Shown here piece by piece: positions 25,870 through 34,490 of a stretch of DNA of 64,000 bases (positions are counted from its first letter, which is position 1; each line of letters opens with the position of its first letter). The translations under genes and the position numbers were made by a program. The notes under the pieces were generated by a model. That model had not been told where the DNA came from, did not search any database, and worked only from the letters and a program-made list of their open reading frames with translations. This DNA is from Butyrivibrio sp. (GTDB lineage: Bacteria; Bacillota_A; Clostridia; Lachnospirales; Lachnospiraceae): the NCBI GenBank assembly GCA_024690635.1, contig JAILOW010000125.1:1-64000 (forward strand). Reading direction: 5' to 3'.

Positions 25870-27324
25870 GTGGGCATGAAACAGGAAAAGGGGCTTGTTA
25901 ATAAAGCTTCCAAAGATTTTTTACTTAGCATACTGGCGATAATGACATATAACGGTGTCCTTCAGCTCGTCATCTACCCGGGGCTTAAATCCCGGATAGG
26001 TGCTGATGCTTTCGGCACCGTTCTTTATTTGATCGCTGTCATATCCATAATGGGGGCAGGCTTTGGAACTTCCGCCAGCTATTCCCGAATGGTGGCAAAA
26101 AGAGAAAGAGTAGAGAGTAACGGTGATTACAACATTTTCCTTGCCATAGTGGCGGGGATATCCCTTGTGGTGAGTGTCGGCGCCGTGGTGGCTTTGTCTT
26201 TTACAGGGGGAGATACTGCAGAGGGAGTAAGTGCGACTGGCATGGGAAATACACAGGGCGGAGTTGATTTGTCGATAGCGACTAGCGGCATCAATCCGCA
26301 AACCTCAGCTTTCAATGTGCTGTTTGTTGTGGTGGTCGTCTGGATACTCATGACTGTTACCGTCATGCGCTACTACGCAGATGTTGAATACCGCATGAAC
26401 ATCAGATTTGTGGACTATTTCTTTTTCTTTGCGGCTGTATCGGCAGGATACCTTGTTGGACTTGGAATCTTTGACAGGATCGCAGGTGCTTATGCGATTG
26501 AATTATTTGGACAGACTTTTTGGCCTGGCGGAGATACGAGTGTATTATATGCTGATGTGAATCCTGTACTTGGAGCTAAGTGGACACTTGCCGGGATATC
26601 CTGGGTAATTGTGTTGCTGAGCGGTGAACTTTTTGGAATTATATATACAGTTATCCGTGGAAGGATTTTCAGGGCTCCATTTTTTGAGCGCTCTGTAGCG
26701 TTTACTGAGAATCTGAGATCTGCGTTTTATATTTCCGGCGGCAATCTGATCTCTGCAATTATTCTCAATTCCGACAGGCTGCTATTGCGGCTTATGGTGG
26801 GGGCAAGGGAAGTTACGGTATTTTACTTTGCATCTTTGATAGGAAAGATGGTGGCGCTTCTTACCACGCCGCTAAACGGCGTTATCATAAGCTACATCAC
26901 AGGATATGATATTAAGATCAATAGAAAGCGTTTTGGTATCTGCGCTGCGGCGCTTCTTGCCATCTCGCTGATTGGTGCTGCTGTTTGTACCGGAGTTTCC
27001 TATGTCTTTGTAAAGATCATGTATCCGGATCTTTTGGAGGAGGCAAAGAGTCTTTTCCTCATAGCCAATCTGGGACAGCTTCTGTACTTCCTGTCAGGAA
27101 CCCTGATGGTGCTTCTTCTTGGCTTTTCGGATGAGAAGCTTCAGATGACCATCAATATCATATATGCGGTTTTGTTTGTGATCATTGTTCTTCCGGCAGT
27201 CAGTGTTTGGGGAATTTCGGGAATGGCCTTTGGGCTTCTTGCAGTGAATCTTTTGAGATTTTCGGTGAGCCTGCTCTTGGGGCTTAGGCTACTGAAAGAA
27301 GATCGTGAAATTGAAAAAGAATAG
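25870..27324 (+). CDS. Oligosaccharide flippase (Wzx/MOP family)
   Basis: 484 aa. The GTG at 25870 is preferred over an ATG 6 bases later because AAGGAG at 25857-25862 has a 7-base spacing to the GTG. The protein has about twelve to fourteen membrane segments, an N-terminal amphipathic stretch (KASKDFLLSILAIMTYN), and paired helical bundles typical of MOP-type polysaccharide flippases. A hydrophilic insert around residues 115-145 (GGDTAEGV...) is longer than usual. It probably moves undecaprenyl-diphosphate-linked repeat units across the membrane for the Wzy-like polymerase at 7.5 kb. It is the last gene of the operon; a terminator follows at 27374. Confidence 0.8.
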   Translation: MGMKQEKGLVNKASKDFLLSILAIMTYNGVLQLVIYPGLKSRIGADAFGTVLYLIAVISIMGAGFGTSASYSRMVAKRERVESNGDYNIFLAIVAGISLVVSVGAVVALSFTGGDTAEGVSATGMGNTQGGVDLSIATSGINPQTSAFNVLFVVVVVWILMTVTVMRYYADVEYRMNIRFVDYFFFFAAVSAGYLVGLGIFDRIAGAYAIELFGQTFWPGGDTSVLYADVNPVLGAKWTLAGISWVIVLLSGELFGIIYTVIRGRIFRAPFFERSVAFTENLRSAFYISGGNLISAIILNSDRLLLRLMVGAREVTVFYFASLIGKMVALLTTPLNGVIISYITGYDIKINRKRFGICAAALLAISLIGAAVCTGVSYVFVKIMYPDLLEEAKSLFLIANLGQLLYFLSGTLMVLLLGFSDEKLQMTINIIYAVLFVIIVLPAVSVWGISGMAFGLLAVNLLRFSVSLLLGLRLLKEDREIEKE

Positions 27325-27373
27325 ATGAGAATGGAAAAGAATATTTCGGATAAAATGTAGAGAGTGAAAAAAG

Positions 27374-27405
27374 AGAGGTCTTAAGAATTAAATCTTAAGA
27401 CCTCT
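27374..27405. terminator. Bidirectional Rho-independent terminator
   Basis: A perfect 12-bp inverted repeat, AGAGGTCTTAAG (27374-27385) and CTTAAGACCTCT (27394-27405), closes an 8-nt A/T loop. On the minus strand it is followed by CTTTTTTC, a strong T-run that would end the SGNH lipoprotein transcript. On the plus strand TACTTATTGTTTT follows, ending the long operon. The two convergent transcripts share it. Confidence 0.85.
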
Positions 27406-27427
27406 TACTTATTGTTTTAAATATTAC

Positions 27428-28651
27428 TTAGTCGTTGTCAGGCTTTGCAAGTCTGAATACGCCGTTCATGTATTTTTCATATGACTCTGGATATGTATGT
27501 TTCATTATATCCTCGTCAAGCTTGTAGTACTCGTCGGGATCAAATTCCGAGATCTTTATGAAGTCTGAATCCAGATATGCAAAGGGCTCATTTTTTTCCA
27601 GGTAGTTGGGGTAATGCGCCATAAGTCTTGCAAATATCTGTCTTCCTTTAAGCGACAGGTGCAAACCGTCCATCAGGTAATCACTTGCTGTATCAAGATA
27701 AAGATCCGTCTTTGACATAAACATTGTATCAAGGAAGTATGTCTCCTTATCCTCTGAAACGTTTCTGCATTTCTTTGCGTAGTCTGCAAGAGTAGCAAAG
27801 CCGTTACTTATTACGTAGCTGTCACCGATGAAGGTTCCGTCGGGATTTGTATAGATTCCGTAAAAAGGTGAAACAAGAATGATCTGTGCATCGGGGCTGA
27901 TATCTTCAAGTATATTGATGCCTTCCCTGAGGGCTCCGTAGTAGGAATGAAGCTGATCGTGATTGCTCATATCTCTATCAAGGTCGTTATCTTCAAAAAA
28001 GTCATTGGCACCGTACTCAATAAAGTAATAGTCAACTTCCTTGGGATCGATCTTGTTCATCTCGCTAAGCACTTCCGGGTGATCCTCAAGAGTTTCATTT
28101 CTGTCGGATGTTCCTGCCAGGCAGTAAACCATACCAATAAAGCTTGTGGATCTGAGAACCTCGGGATTGATCGCGGTCGTGGTATAAGATATAGCTGCTG
28201 TGGAACCACCGATACCAAGGTTGTAGGCTACCGAATCAGGCACCTGCTTGCTCACCAGAGTGGCAAGATCCGTTCCGTCGTTTCTGCCGTTGTCAAACTG
28301 GCTGTCACCGAAAAAGACCATTTTGACTTTATCCTTATCGTCTTCCTCGGTCTCATCCTTTGCCTCTTCGTCTTTTTTCTTTGAAGAATCTGCCTGTATC
28401 GTGGATGTGGAAGCTGTTGCGCTTACTTCCTCAAGAAGCGGCTCAAACAGATTGTTCACAACTATTTTAGAAGTGTCGGAAGAAGCATAGTCTCCAGTGC
28501 TTTCTGCATCTTCACTGTTTTCTTTGTTTTCAGTTTCGTCATTTACAAACTCATCGGCAATGTTAAGGTTTTCTTTTGAAAGTGAACAGCCTGCAAGCAC
28601 TGTACTTGCCATTGTTATTGCCGTAAGCATGATTGCTATTCTTTTTTTCAT
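27428..28651 (-). CDS. SGNH/GDSL-hydrolase lipoprotein
   Basis: 407 aa. The ATG at 28651 is preceded by AGGCGAGG at 8 bases. A signal peptide with lipobox VLAGC (about residues 19-23) predicts a membrane-anchored lipoprotein. An acidic, Ser/Thr-rich linker (about 25-120) leads to an SGNH domain: FFGDSQFDNG (nucleophile Ser, block I), IGGST (block II Gly), YGANDFF (block III Asn) and DGLHLSLKG near the C-terminus (Asp/His, block V). Such enzymes remove or transfer acyl groups on glycans or lipids. It is transcribed opposite to the surrounding operons and probably acts on the same surface polymer. Acetylesterase versus acyltransferase cannot be separated by sequence alone. Confidence 0.85.
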   Translation of the reverse strand: MKKRIAIMLTAITMASTVLAGCSLSKENLNIADEFVNDETENKENSEDAESTGDYASSDTSKIVVNNLFEPLLEEVSATASTSTIQADSSKKKDEEAKDETEEDDKDKVKMVFFGDSQFDNGRNDGTDLATLVSKQVPDSVAYNLGIGGSTAAISYTTTAINPEVLRSTSFIGMVYCLAGTSDRNETLEDHPEVLSEMNKIDPKEVDYYFIEYGANDFFEDNDLDRDMSNHDQLHSYYGALREGINILEDISPDAQIILVSPFYGIYTNPDGTFIGDSYVISNGFATLADYAKKCRNVSEDKETYFLDTMFMSKTDLYLDTASDYLMDGLHLSLKGRQIFARLMAHYPNYLEKNEPFAYLDSDFIKISEFDPDEYYKLDEDIMKHTYPESYEKYMNGVFRLAKPDND

Positions 28652-28743
28652 GTTAGTATCCTCGCCTTTCAAAAAATCATTCTAACACCTTTTGGATAAA
28701 AAGAAATGATCTGAGGGCAATATTAAGAATTTCTGCCGCTAAT

Positions 28744-28760
28744 CTTAAGAAAGTCTTAAG
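28744..28760 (-). promoter_or_regulatory. Short CTTAAG hairpin in the leader of the SGNH gene
   Basis: CTTAAGA-AAG-TCTTAAG forms a 7-bp stem with a 3-nt loop. It lies downstream of the candidate minus-strand promoter, so it would be transcribed in the 5' leader of the SGNH lipoprotein gene. It could be a processing site, stability element or operator. The remaining leader (28652-28743) shows nothing else. Confidence 0.35.
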
Positions 28761-28792
28761 GAATAGACGAAATATCGTTTATTGCATGTCTT

Positions 28793-28801
28793 AATATAAC
28801 A
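28793..28801 (-). promoter_or_regulatory. Candidate extended -10 promoter for the SGNH lipoprotein gene
   Basis: On the minus strand the sequence reads TG-T-TATATT (plus-strand 28793-28801), an extended -10. The -35 region is weak (TTTATG at 17 bases). The leader would be about 135 bases, including the CTTAAG hairpin. Confidence 0.4.
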
Positions 28802-28864
28802 AGCATGATCAAGTTCATAAAAGAATCATTATTTCAGATAGATACAAGTTGAAAAAAAGCAAAA

Positions 28865-29629
28865 TCAATTCAAGAGTGTGTCAATTATCTTAACTACATC
28901 CTCGTATTGTAATGGCTCTTTCAACGTTTCAAAAGTCAGGATCAGGTTTTTTCCGGGAATATATCCTGCGTCAAGATAAATAGGAAGCTTGTAAGTGATA
29001 CTCGGCTGATATTTCTTATCGTCGCACATGCCGAAGTGCTCCCAAACCAGCAGCTTGCGTGTGATTGGATGCAGGATGGTGAAATCACTTGCAATCTCAA
29101 CGCCCTTGTAATCACGGACCCATTCGTACCGGTACTGAATGCCTCTTTCATAAAGCTCTCTGGCGATCATTGCTTCTGATTTTGAACGTACAAGCTCTCC
29201 TTTGGGGGCTTTGTGTATCAGCGCTTCCGGATGTGAAGAGCTCTTTTCATAGGCTTCATTCTCCCAATTGCCGGAATCCAACAAAAGATTGCTGTAAGGA
29301 GAAGAGGTTTCAAGCATGTCGGTCGCATGATGATCCTTTCTTGTTTTCAGGTATTTTTCTATGCTAGTCAGCTCGTTTTGCCTGTCGAGAAGCGTTCGGT
29401 GGAGATAGGTCTTTTGCGCAAGCTGCCTTGCTTTTTCTATATCTCTTTTTGGAATATAGGCTCGCGTGCGCTTGCCGTTTTTGTGTTCAAGCTTGTACCA
29501 TTTGAAGCTGTTGCCGTTCCTGTTGTACATTAGGTAGCCCTCGGGAAGCGAGGCAAGCTTTTTCTTCAAGGCGGGAATCTCCCGGTTTAGCTTGTTCATC
29601 TTGTCGATAAGGTATTCTTTTGATCCCAT
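28865..29629 (-). CDS. Uncharacterised protein with a PD-(D/E)xK nuclease-like C-terminal region
   Basis: 254 aa from ATG 29629 (AAAGAG 5 bases upstream; a further in-frame TTG exists). The first ~100 residues are basic and helical, with KKKLASLPEGYL followed by a region rich in Lys/Arg and YIPKRD. The C-terminal part has VRSKSEAMIARELYERGI, then SDFTILHP and VWEHFGMCDD, then LILTFE. The spacing of Glu, the D of SDF and the E of VWEHFG resembles a PD-(D/E)xK core with a variant third motif. Proteins of this pattern are common as single genes in Lachnospiraceae, usually without assigned function. It has no obvious link to polysaccharide synthesis and may be a house-keeping or defence-related nuclease. 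Nothing in the context settles it. Confidence 0.6.
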   Translation of the reverse strand: MGSKEYLIDKMNKLNREIPALKKKLASLPEGYLMYNRNGNSFKWYKLEHKNGKRTRAYIPKRDIEKARQLAQKTYLHRTLLDRQNELTSIEKYLKTRKDHHATDMLETSSPYSNLLLDSGNWENEAYEKSSSHPEALIHKAPKGELVRSKSEAMIARELYERGIQYRYEWVRDYKGVEIASDFTILHPITRKLLVWEHFGMCDDKKYQPSITYKLPIYLDAGYIPGKNLILTFETLKEPLQYEDVVKIIDTLLN

Positions 29630-29847
29630 AGTAACTCTTTCTGACTGTTGGTTTTTATAAACTTGATGTTTATAGTCTTGTTTTTTTAGCTTGCTTTTCA
29701 AAAAACTGGTTTCTTAACTGTAACGCTCAATGATTCGCTTTTTATGGGAAGCGCCGGAAGAAGATCCGAAAGACGTTTTTAGATGATTTTGAATATATCA
29801 GAGTAAAAATATTCTGTAAAGGGGTGGCTGTGACTTAAAAAGAGCTA

Positions 29848-30025
29848 TTTTAGCCCTAAAAAGAGCTGAATTTGATGAAATGAAAAGCTTGTTTGGGCAG
29901 AAAACTGCAAAAATTGCGCTGACCACCCTTTTTTCTCAAAAAACAGGGTGGCTATAAAAGAAAAACCTCGCGTCAGCCCAAACAAGAAAACAAATCCAGA
30001 AAATAAAAGAAAATTTGGGCTAAAA
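29848..30025. repeat. Nested imperfect palindrome (structured non-coding element)
   Basis: Four complementary segments are nested in order: TTTTAGCCC (29848-29856) with GGGCTAAAA (30017-30025); CTTGTTTGGGC (29888-29898) with GCCCAAACAAG (29976-29986); GCTGAC (29918-29923) with GTCAGC (29972-29977), overlapping the previous pair by two bases; and CCACCCT (29923-29929) with AGGGTGG (29945-29951) beside facing T- and A-runs. The arrangement could fold into a large branched hairpin in RNA or DNA. No supported gene lies in 29630-30386; the rest of that gap holds the tandem repeats and promoter listed separately. Confidence 0.55.
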
Positions 30026-30047
30026 AGCCTCATTGTGCGGGACAACC

Positions 30048-30127
30048 ACCCATCGCCCTCACCAGCCGCCCAAGGCAGGCACACCGCCCACCCATCGCCC
30101 TCACCAGCCGCCCAAGGCAGGCACACC
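30048..30127. repeat. GC-rich tandem repeat, about 40-bp unit
   Basis: ACCCATCGCCC recurs at 30048, 30090 and 30128 (periods 42 and 38). Each is followed by CACCAGCCGCCCAAGGCAGG in the first two copies. The third start runs into the 24-bp repeat. The base composition is far more GC-rich than the AT-rich flank. Confidence 0.8.
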
Positions 30128-30140
30128 ACCCATCGCCCGC

Positions 30141-30240
30141 GACAACCCCAGGCCCCGCGCCCGCGACAACCCCAGGCCCCGCGGCAGCGACAACCCCAGG
30201 CCCCGCGCCCGCGACAACCCCAGGCCCCGCGCCCGCACAA
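30141..30240. repeat. 24-bp GC-rich minisatellite, about four copies
   Basis: GACAACCCCAGGCCCCGC recurs at 30141, 30165, 30189 and 30213 with an exact 24-base period; a fifth copy at about 30237 has lost one base. The third unit has a variant junction (GGCAGC). The complementary strand shows repeated G-runs (GGGG, GGGC, GGGG) and could form G-quadruplexes. The unit is a multiple of three, so both strands read as low-complexity peptides, but there is no sign of a real gene. Confidence 0.85.
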
Positions 30241-30273
30241 CCCCCACCCACCTCGAAGCGCCCTTTCCCCTTA

Positions 30274-30302
30274 TTGAACAAAATCCCCATGTAATGTATA
30301 CT
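30274..30302 (+). promoter_or_regulatory. Strong sigma-A promoter for the 30.4-42.3 kb operon
   Basis: TTGAAC at 30274-30279 and TATACT at 30297-30302 are separated by exactly 17 bases, each 5/6 match to consensus. Transcription would start near 30309, giving a leader of about 78 bases before the ATG at 30387, with GGAAGG as ribosome binding site. It lies only about 35 bases beyond the G-rich repeat tract. Confidence 0.75.
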
Positions 30303-30386
30303 AGTAATGGTGTTTTCATGATGCGGAAACTATGCCCGCCAACATGACATAGACATCACCAAAACAGTTGATCAGGAAGGTATGGT

Positions 30387-31982
30387 ATGAAAAAGGCACT
30401 TATTATAGGAGCAGGCCCTGCGGGACTTACAGCGGCTTATGAGCTCCTGACCAAGTCTAAGGATTATCAGGTAGTAGTATTTGAGGAGAGCAGGCAGTTC
30501 GGAGGTATCTCCAGAACTGTGAATTATAAAGGAAACCGTATGGACATGGGAGGACACAGATTCTTCTCCAAGGTTCCAGAGGTTAACGAATGGTGGGAGC
30601 ACATGCTTCCACAGCAGGGAGCACCTACATATGACGATATAGTTCTTGATCGCCCCATGCAGATGAAGCCCGGCGGACCCGACCCTGAAAAAACAGACAG
30701 GGTTATGCTCAGACGTAACAGGGTATCCAGAATCTTCTTTGACCGCAAGTTCTATGACTATCCTATTTCTCTCAAGGTTGAGACCTTCAAGAACATGGGC
30801 CTTGCCAAGACCATTGCCTGCGGATTTTCCTATCTTCATGCCATGATCTTCAAAAGAGAAGAGAAGTCTCTGGAAGATTTCTACGTAAACAGATTCGGAA
30901 AAAAGCTTTACTCAATGTTCTTTGAGTACTATACAGAAAACCTCTGGGGCAGACACCCTTCAGAGATCGATCCTTCATGGGGCGCACAGCGAGTTAAGGG
31001 TGTGTCCATTATGGCAGTATTAAAGAATGCATTCCGCAAAAAATCCGGCAAGACCGGCGGAAAGGTTGAAACCTCGCTTATTGAGGAGTTCAGCTATCCC
31101 AAGCTTGGTCCCGGACAGCTTTGGGAGGTTACAGCCGAGGAGATCAAGAACCTTGGCGGAACCATCATCATGAACGCCAAGGTTGTCAAGATCCGCAAGG
31201 TTGGCGATCATATCAAGGGCATCACTTATCTCATGGACGGACAGGAGATCGAGATCGACGGTGATCTTGTGATCAGCTCCATGCCTGTAAAGGACCTTGT
31301 TGCAGGAATGAACGATGTTCCCGCAGATCCCGCCAGGATCGCCGCAGGACTTCCTTATCGTGATTACATGACTCTGGGCGTACTTGTTCCCAAGCTCAAC
31401 CTTGAGAATAAGACCAAGATCAAGACCATGGGCAACATCGTGCCCGACAACTGGGTATATGTTCAGGACAGAACAGTAAAGATGGGACGTTTCCAGATTT
31501 ACAACAACTGGTCACCTTACCTGGTAAAAGACATCAACAATACCGTCTGGGTAGGACTTGAGTATTTCTGCTTTGAAGGCGATTCAATGTGGAACATGAC
31601 TGAGGATGAGTTTGCCAAGATGGCTATCGGTGAGATGGTTACTCTTAACCTCATCAGCAGTGCAGATGAAGTTATGGATTACCACATGGAGAGAGTAAAG
31701 AAGGCTTATCCTGCGTACTTTGATACCTATGATGAGATGGACAAGCTTGTTGAGTACCTCAATACCATCGACAATCTTTACTGCGTTGGACGTAACGGCC
31801 AGCACAGATACAATAACATTGACCACTCAATGTGCACTTCCTTTGAGACGGTTAAAAATATCATCAGTGGCGAGACCGACCGCAGCAATATCTGGAACGT
31901 AAACACTGAGAAGGAATACCATGAGTCCGACGAATCCGCTGCAAATGAAAGCGAAAACGAGGATGAGGTAGAAGTAGACTGA
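30387..31982 (+). CDS. NAD(P)/FAD-dependent oxidoreductase (amine-oxidase / UDP-galactopyranose-mutase-like fold)
   Basis: 531 aa. The N-terminus [17 protein letters not shown] is a GxGxxG FAD-binding fold, [14 protein letters not shown] follows, and [16 protein letters not shown] is the conserved block of a protoporphyrinogen-oxidase-like family found with polysaccharide genes. The C-terminal region [18 protein letters not shown] completes the FAD site. Homologues often sit next to a GT2 of the polyprenyl-phosphate type, as here. The substrate is probably a sugar or lipid-linked sugar, but no reaction is assigned. The last ~25 residues are Glu/Asp-rich. It is the first gene of the operon; a hairpin at 31999-32030 separates it from the next. 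Confidence 0.75.
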   Translation: MKKALIIGAGPAGLTAAYELLTKSKDYQVVVFEESRQFGGISRTVNYKGNRMDMGGHRFFSKVPEVNEWWEHMLPQQGAPTYDDIVLDRPMQMKPGGPDPEKTDRVMLRRNRVSRIFFDRKFYDYPISLKVETFKNMGLAKTIACGFSYLHAMIFKREEKSLEDFYVNRFGKKLYSMFFEYYTENLWGRHPSEIDPSWGAQRVKGVSIMAVLKNAFRKKSGKTGGKVETSLIEEFSYPKLGPGQLWEVTAEEIKNLGGTIIMNAKVVKIRKVGDHIKGITYLMDGQEIEIDGDLVISSMPVKDLVAGMNDVPADPARIAAGLPYRDYMTLGVLVPKLNLENKTKIKTMGNIVPDNWVYVQDRTVKMGRFQIYNNWSPYLVKDINNTVWVGLEYFCFEGDSMWNMTEDEFAKMAIGEMVTLNLISSADEVMDYHMERVKKAYPAYFDTYDEMDKLVEYLNTIDNLYCVGRNGQHRYNNIDHSMCTSFETVKNIISGETDRSNIWNVNTEKEYHESDESAANESENEDEVEVD

Positions 31983-31998
31983 TAAACAGTGATTACCG

Positions 31999-32030
31999 GT
32001 GACTCGGAGATGCTTGCATTTCCGAGTCAC
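31999..32030 (+). promoter_or_regulatory. Intergenic hairpin
   Basis: GTGACTCGGA (31999-32008) pairs perfectly with TCCGAGTCAC (32021-32030) around a 12-nt loop. Flanking ACAGT and ACTGT could extend the stem. There is no T-run, so it is more likely an RNA-processing or stability element than a full terminator. Confidence 0.5.
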
Positions 32031-32049
32031 TTACTGTAAAGGATGCCCA

Positions 32050-33006
32050 ATGAAGAAGATCAGCATTCTCATTCCCTGTTTCAATGAAGAGGAAAATGTA
32101 GAAGCCATAGCAAAGGCCGTGGAAGATACCTTGAAAAAGGATCTTTCGGATTACGACTACGAGATAGCTTTCATAGATAACGCCTCTACCGACAAAACAA
32201 GGGCCATTATCGAGAAGATTTGCAAAGAGAATAAAAAGATAAAGGCAATTTTCAATGTCACCAACTTTGGCCAGTTCAATTCACCGTTCTACGGCATGTG
32301 TGCTCTTGACGGAGACTGTGTCATCCCTGTTTGCGCGGATTTTCAGGATCCCGTGGAGATGATACCTGTTTTTGTAAAAGAGTGGGAGAAGGGCCATAAG
32401 ATCGTCAGCGGAGTAAAGACTTCCAGCAAAGAAAATTCTTTTATCTACTTCCTGCGCACAGTCTATTACAAGATGATAAAAAACATGTCAAAGACCCGTA
32501 TGATAGAGCATTTTACAGGCTTTGCGTTATATGACAGGACCTTTATACAGCTCCTTAGAAAGCTTCATGATCCGGTGCCCTTTATAAGAGGCATTGTTGC
32601 AGAGTACGGCGAGGGCTTCAACATGACTACCGTAGCCTATGAGCAGCCAAAACGCCGTGCAGGCAAAACTCACAACAATTTCTACACTCTGTATGATGCG
32701 GCTATGCTCAGCATTACCTCGTATACAAAAGTGGGCTTAAGACTCTGCACCTTTGCGGGTTTTTTCTGCGCAGTGGTGGATGTTATCGTAGCCATTGTTT
32801 ATCTCATCTTAAAGCTCACTCACTGGTACAGCTTTAATGCCGGTTATGCACCCATGATCATAGGAATGTTCCTGATAGGAGCGGTGCAGCTCTTTTTCAT
32901 AGGACTCATGGGCGAATATATCCTCAACATCAACACCAGAGTCATTAACAGACCTCTTGTTGTTGAGGAAAAAAGAATTAACTTTGATGATACGGAGAAT
33001 CAATGA
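32050..33006 (+). CDS. GT2 polyprenyl-phosphate glycosyltransferase (ArnC/GtrB-like)
   Basis: 318 aa from ATG 32050 (AAGGA upstream). KKISILIPCFNEEENVEAI, FIDNASTDKTRAII and VPVCADFQDPVEMIP (the DxQDP form of the metal-binding loop) identify a GtrB/ArnC-type enzyme. FTGFALYDR and the KRRAGKTHNN segment follow. Two C-terminal helices (about residues 235-262 and 270-300) anchor it. It should make a polyprenyl-phosphate sugar used to decorate the polymer outside the cell. A matching small GtrA-type flippase is not adjacent; the SMR pair at 41.6-42.3 kb could supply that step. The stop overlaps the next ATG (ATGA). Confidence 0.9.
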   Translation: MKKISILIPCFNEEENVEAIAKAVEDTLKKDLSDYDYEIAFIDNASTDKTRAIIEKICKENKKIKAIFNVTNFGQFNSPFYGMCALDGDCVIPVCADFQDPVEMIPVFVKEWEKGHKIVSGVKTSSKENSFIYFLRTVYYKMIKNMSKTRMIEHFTGFALYDRTFIQLLRKLHDPVPFIRGIVAEYGEGFNMTTVAYEQPKRRAGKTHNNFYTLYDAAMLSITSYTKVGLRLCTFAGFFCAVVDVIVAIVYLILKLTHWYSFNAGYAPMIIGMFLIGAVQLFFIGLMGEYILNINTRVINRPLVVEEKRINFDDTENQ

Positions 33007-34490
33007 AACGTAATCTTGCAATATTACTCCGAATAGTTTTATTCATAGCAGTTACCGCAATCATCCTTACCTGTGCGGTAAAGCTTTTACGGCGAAAAGA
33101 CGGTAACTATAAGTACGGAGATTTTTTTGAACAGGCCGCAGAAAACAATATAGATGTGCTCTTTATCGGTTCGTCCCATGTGATCAATGCCATAAATCCG
33201 GTGGTGCTCTACAGGGACTACGGCTACACATCCTACAATATGGGTGGCCATGGAGCACTCCTTCAGTCCAGCTACTGGGAACTTAGAGAGGCGCTTAACT
33301 ACTGCGCTCCGCAGTACGTGGTGGTGGACACCTACATGCTCGAAAAGGACGTGCGCTTTTTGGACGACAGAGAGGGATACGATGACGATGACGAGCTCAA
33401 CACCGCTATAGAGCAGCTTCACCAGAACATGGATGTCTGGCCTTTAGACGGACTCAAGGTGGAAGCCGTTAACGACCTTATCAAGGATCCTCGCAACAAA
33501 TGCCAGTTCCTTTTTGATTTCATGATATATCACAACAGATGGCACAAACTGGAGGCTCAGGATTTCAGGGCATTGTCCAGAAACCCTGAAAAAAATGATC
33601 TCTTTGGAGCTGAGTCCAGATATGTGGTAAAGATCGATCCGCCGGAATATCCTGATCCCACAGAGGATCAGCTTATTGAGGATACCGTTGGCACGCAGTA
33701 CCTTGAAAAGATCATTGAAGAGTGCGATCAAAGGGATATAGGGGTTATCGTTACCTACTATCCTTTTGTGGCAGAAACCAAGGACAAGGCAGCTGCCATA
33801 AGGGCAGGAGAGATCGCTGCAGAATATGATGTTACCTACGACAATATGCTGGGCAGCGATGTTATCGATATCTATACCGATCTAAACGATCACGGCCATC
33901 TAAATGCCACAGGAGCCGAAAAAGTCACAGACTATGTGGGACAGCTCTTAAAGGACACAGGAGATCTCACTGATCACAGAGGCGACATGAGGTATTCCTA
34001 CTGGCAGAAAAAAGTTAAGGATTACCGCGATCAGATAAATGATTTTACACTAAAGACAGACAACCTTTATTCGGAACTGAATCTTCTTTCTCTTGTAGAC
34101 TACAGCTATATTTTCTACCTTGAGGAGGATTCCCGTGTCTTTTCCGATAAGGGTATGACACGTATCATTGAAAAACTGTCCGGCACACCCAAGATAAACC
34201 GTTCGGGGAGCGGACCTTATATTCTTATAAACGACAATTCTACCGTAGTAACGGTTGAAGCTTCCAAAAAAGAAGCACTTTCCGAAGTGTTTACAACACT
34301 TGGCAATCTCAACTATCAGCCTGTGGAAAAGAAATTCAGACTTCTTTATCCATCGGACAACGACGAACTTAACTATCTATATGATGATGAGCACCATGAA
34401 TATGATATTCAGCTCATTATCTATGATGAAAACGGCGAAGTCGTGAAACATGACTATTACAGATCAAACGGAGGAAATTATGAGCGATAA
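33003..34490 (+). CDS. Membrane-anchored SGNH-like protein (DltD/AlgJ-type acyl-transfer partner candidate)
   Basis: 495 aa. A single N-terminal membrane segment (about residues 5-27) leads to an extracellular domain. VLFIGSSHVINAINP is block I with the nucleophile serine, and DLNDHGHLNATGAEKV carries the C-terminal Asp-x-x-His. This is the SGNH fold of proteins partnering MBOAT acyltransferases. A C-terminal region after about residue 330 adds a second domain of unknown type. The presence of an MBOAT gene 3.5 kb downstream in the same operon supports a role in polymer acylation. Its ATG overlaps the previous stop, and its end overlaps the uridine kinase gene by 11 bases. Confidence 0.75.
   Translation: MKRNLAILLRIVLFIAVTAIILTCAVKLLRRKDGNYKYGDFFEQAAENNIDVLFIGSSHVINAINPVVLYRDYGYTSYNMGGHGALLQSSYWELREALNYCAPQYVVVDTYMLEKDVRFLDDREGYDDDDELNTAIEQLHQNMDVWPLDGLKVEAVNDLIKDPRNKCQFLFDFMIYHNRWHKLEAQDFRALSRNPEKNDLFGAESRYVVKIDPPEYPDPTEDQLIEDTVGTQYLEKIIEECDQRDIGVIVTYYPFVAETKDKAAAIRAGEIAAEYDVTYDNMLGSDVIDIYTDLNDHGHLNATGAEKVTDYVGQLLKDTGDLTDHRGDMRYSYWQKKVKDYRDQINDFTLKTDNLYSELNLLSLVDYSYIFYLEEDSRVFSDKGMTRIIEKLSGTPKINRSGSGPYILINDNSTVVTVEASKKEALSEVFTTLGNLNYQPVEKKFRLLYPSDNDELNYLYDDEHHEYDIQLIIYDENGEVVKHDYYRSNGGNYER

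Noticed and set aside
30141..30240. Possible CRISPR array
   Set aside because: The 24-bp units are directly adjacent without spacers, and no cas gene is present.
29845..30277. Open frames on both strands through the GC-rich repeats (Arg/Pro/Gln-rich on plus, Gly/Arg/Trp-rich on minus)
   Set aside because: Both result from the 24-bp repeat unit being a multiple of three; neither has a convincing ribosome binding site, a domain, or codon use like the neighbouring genes.
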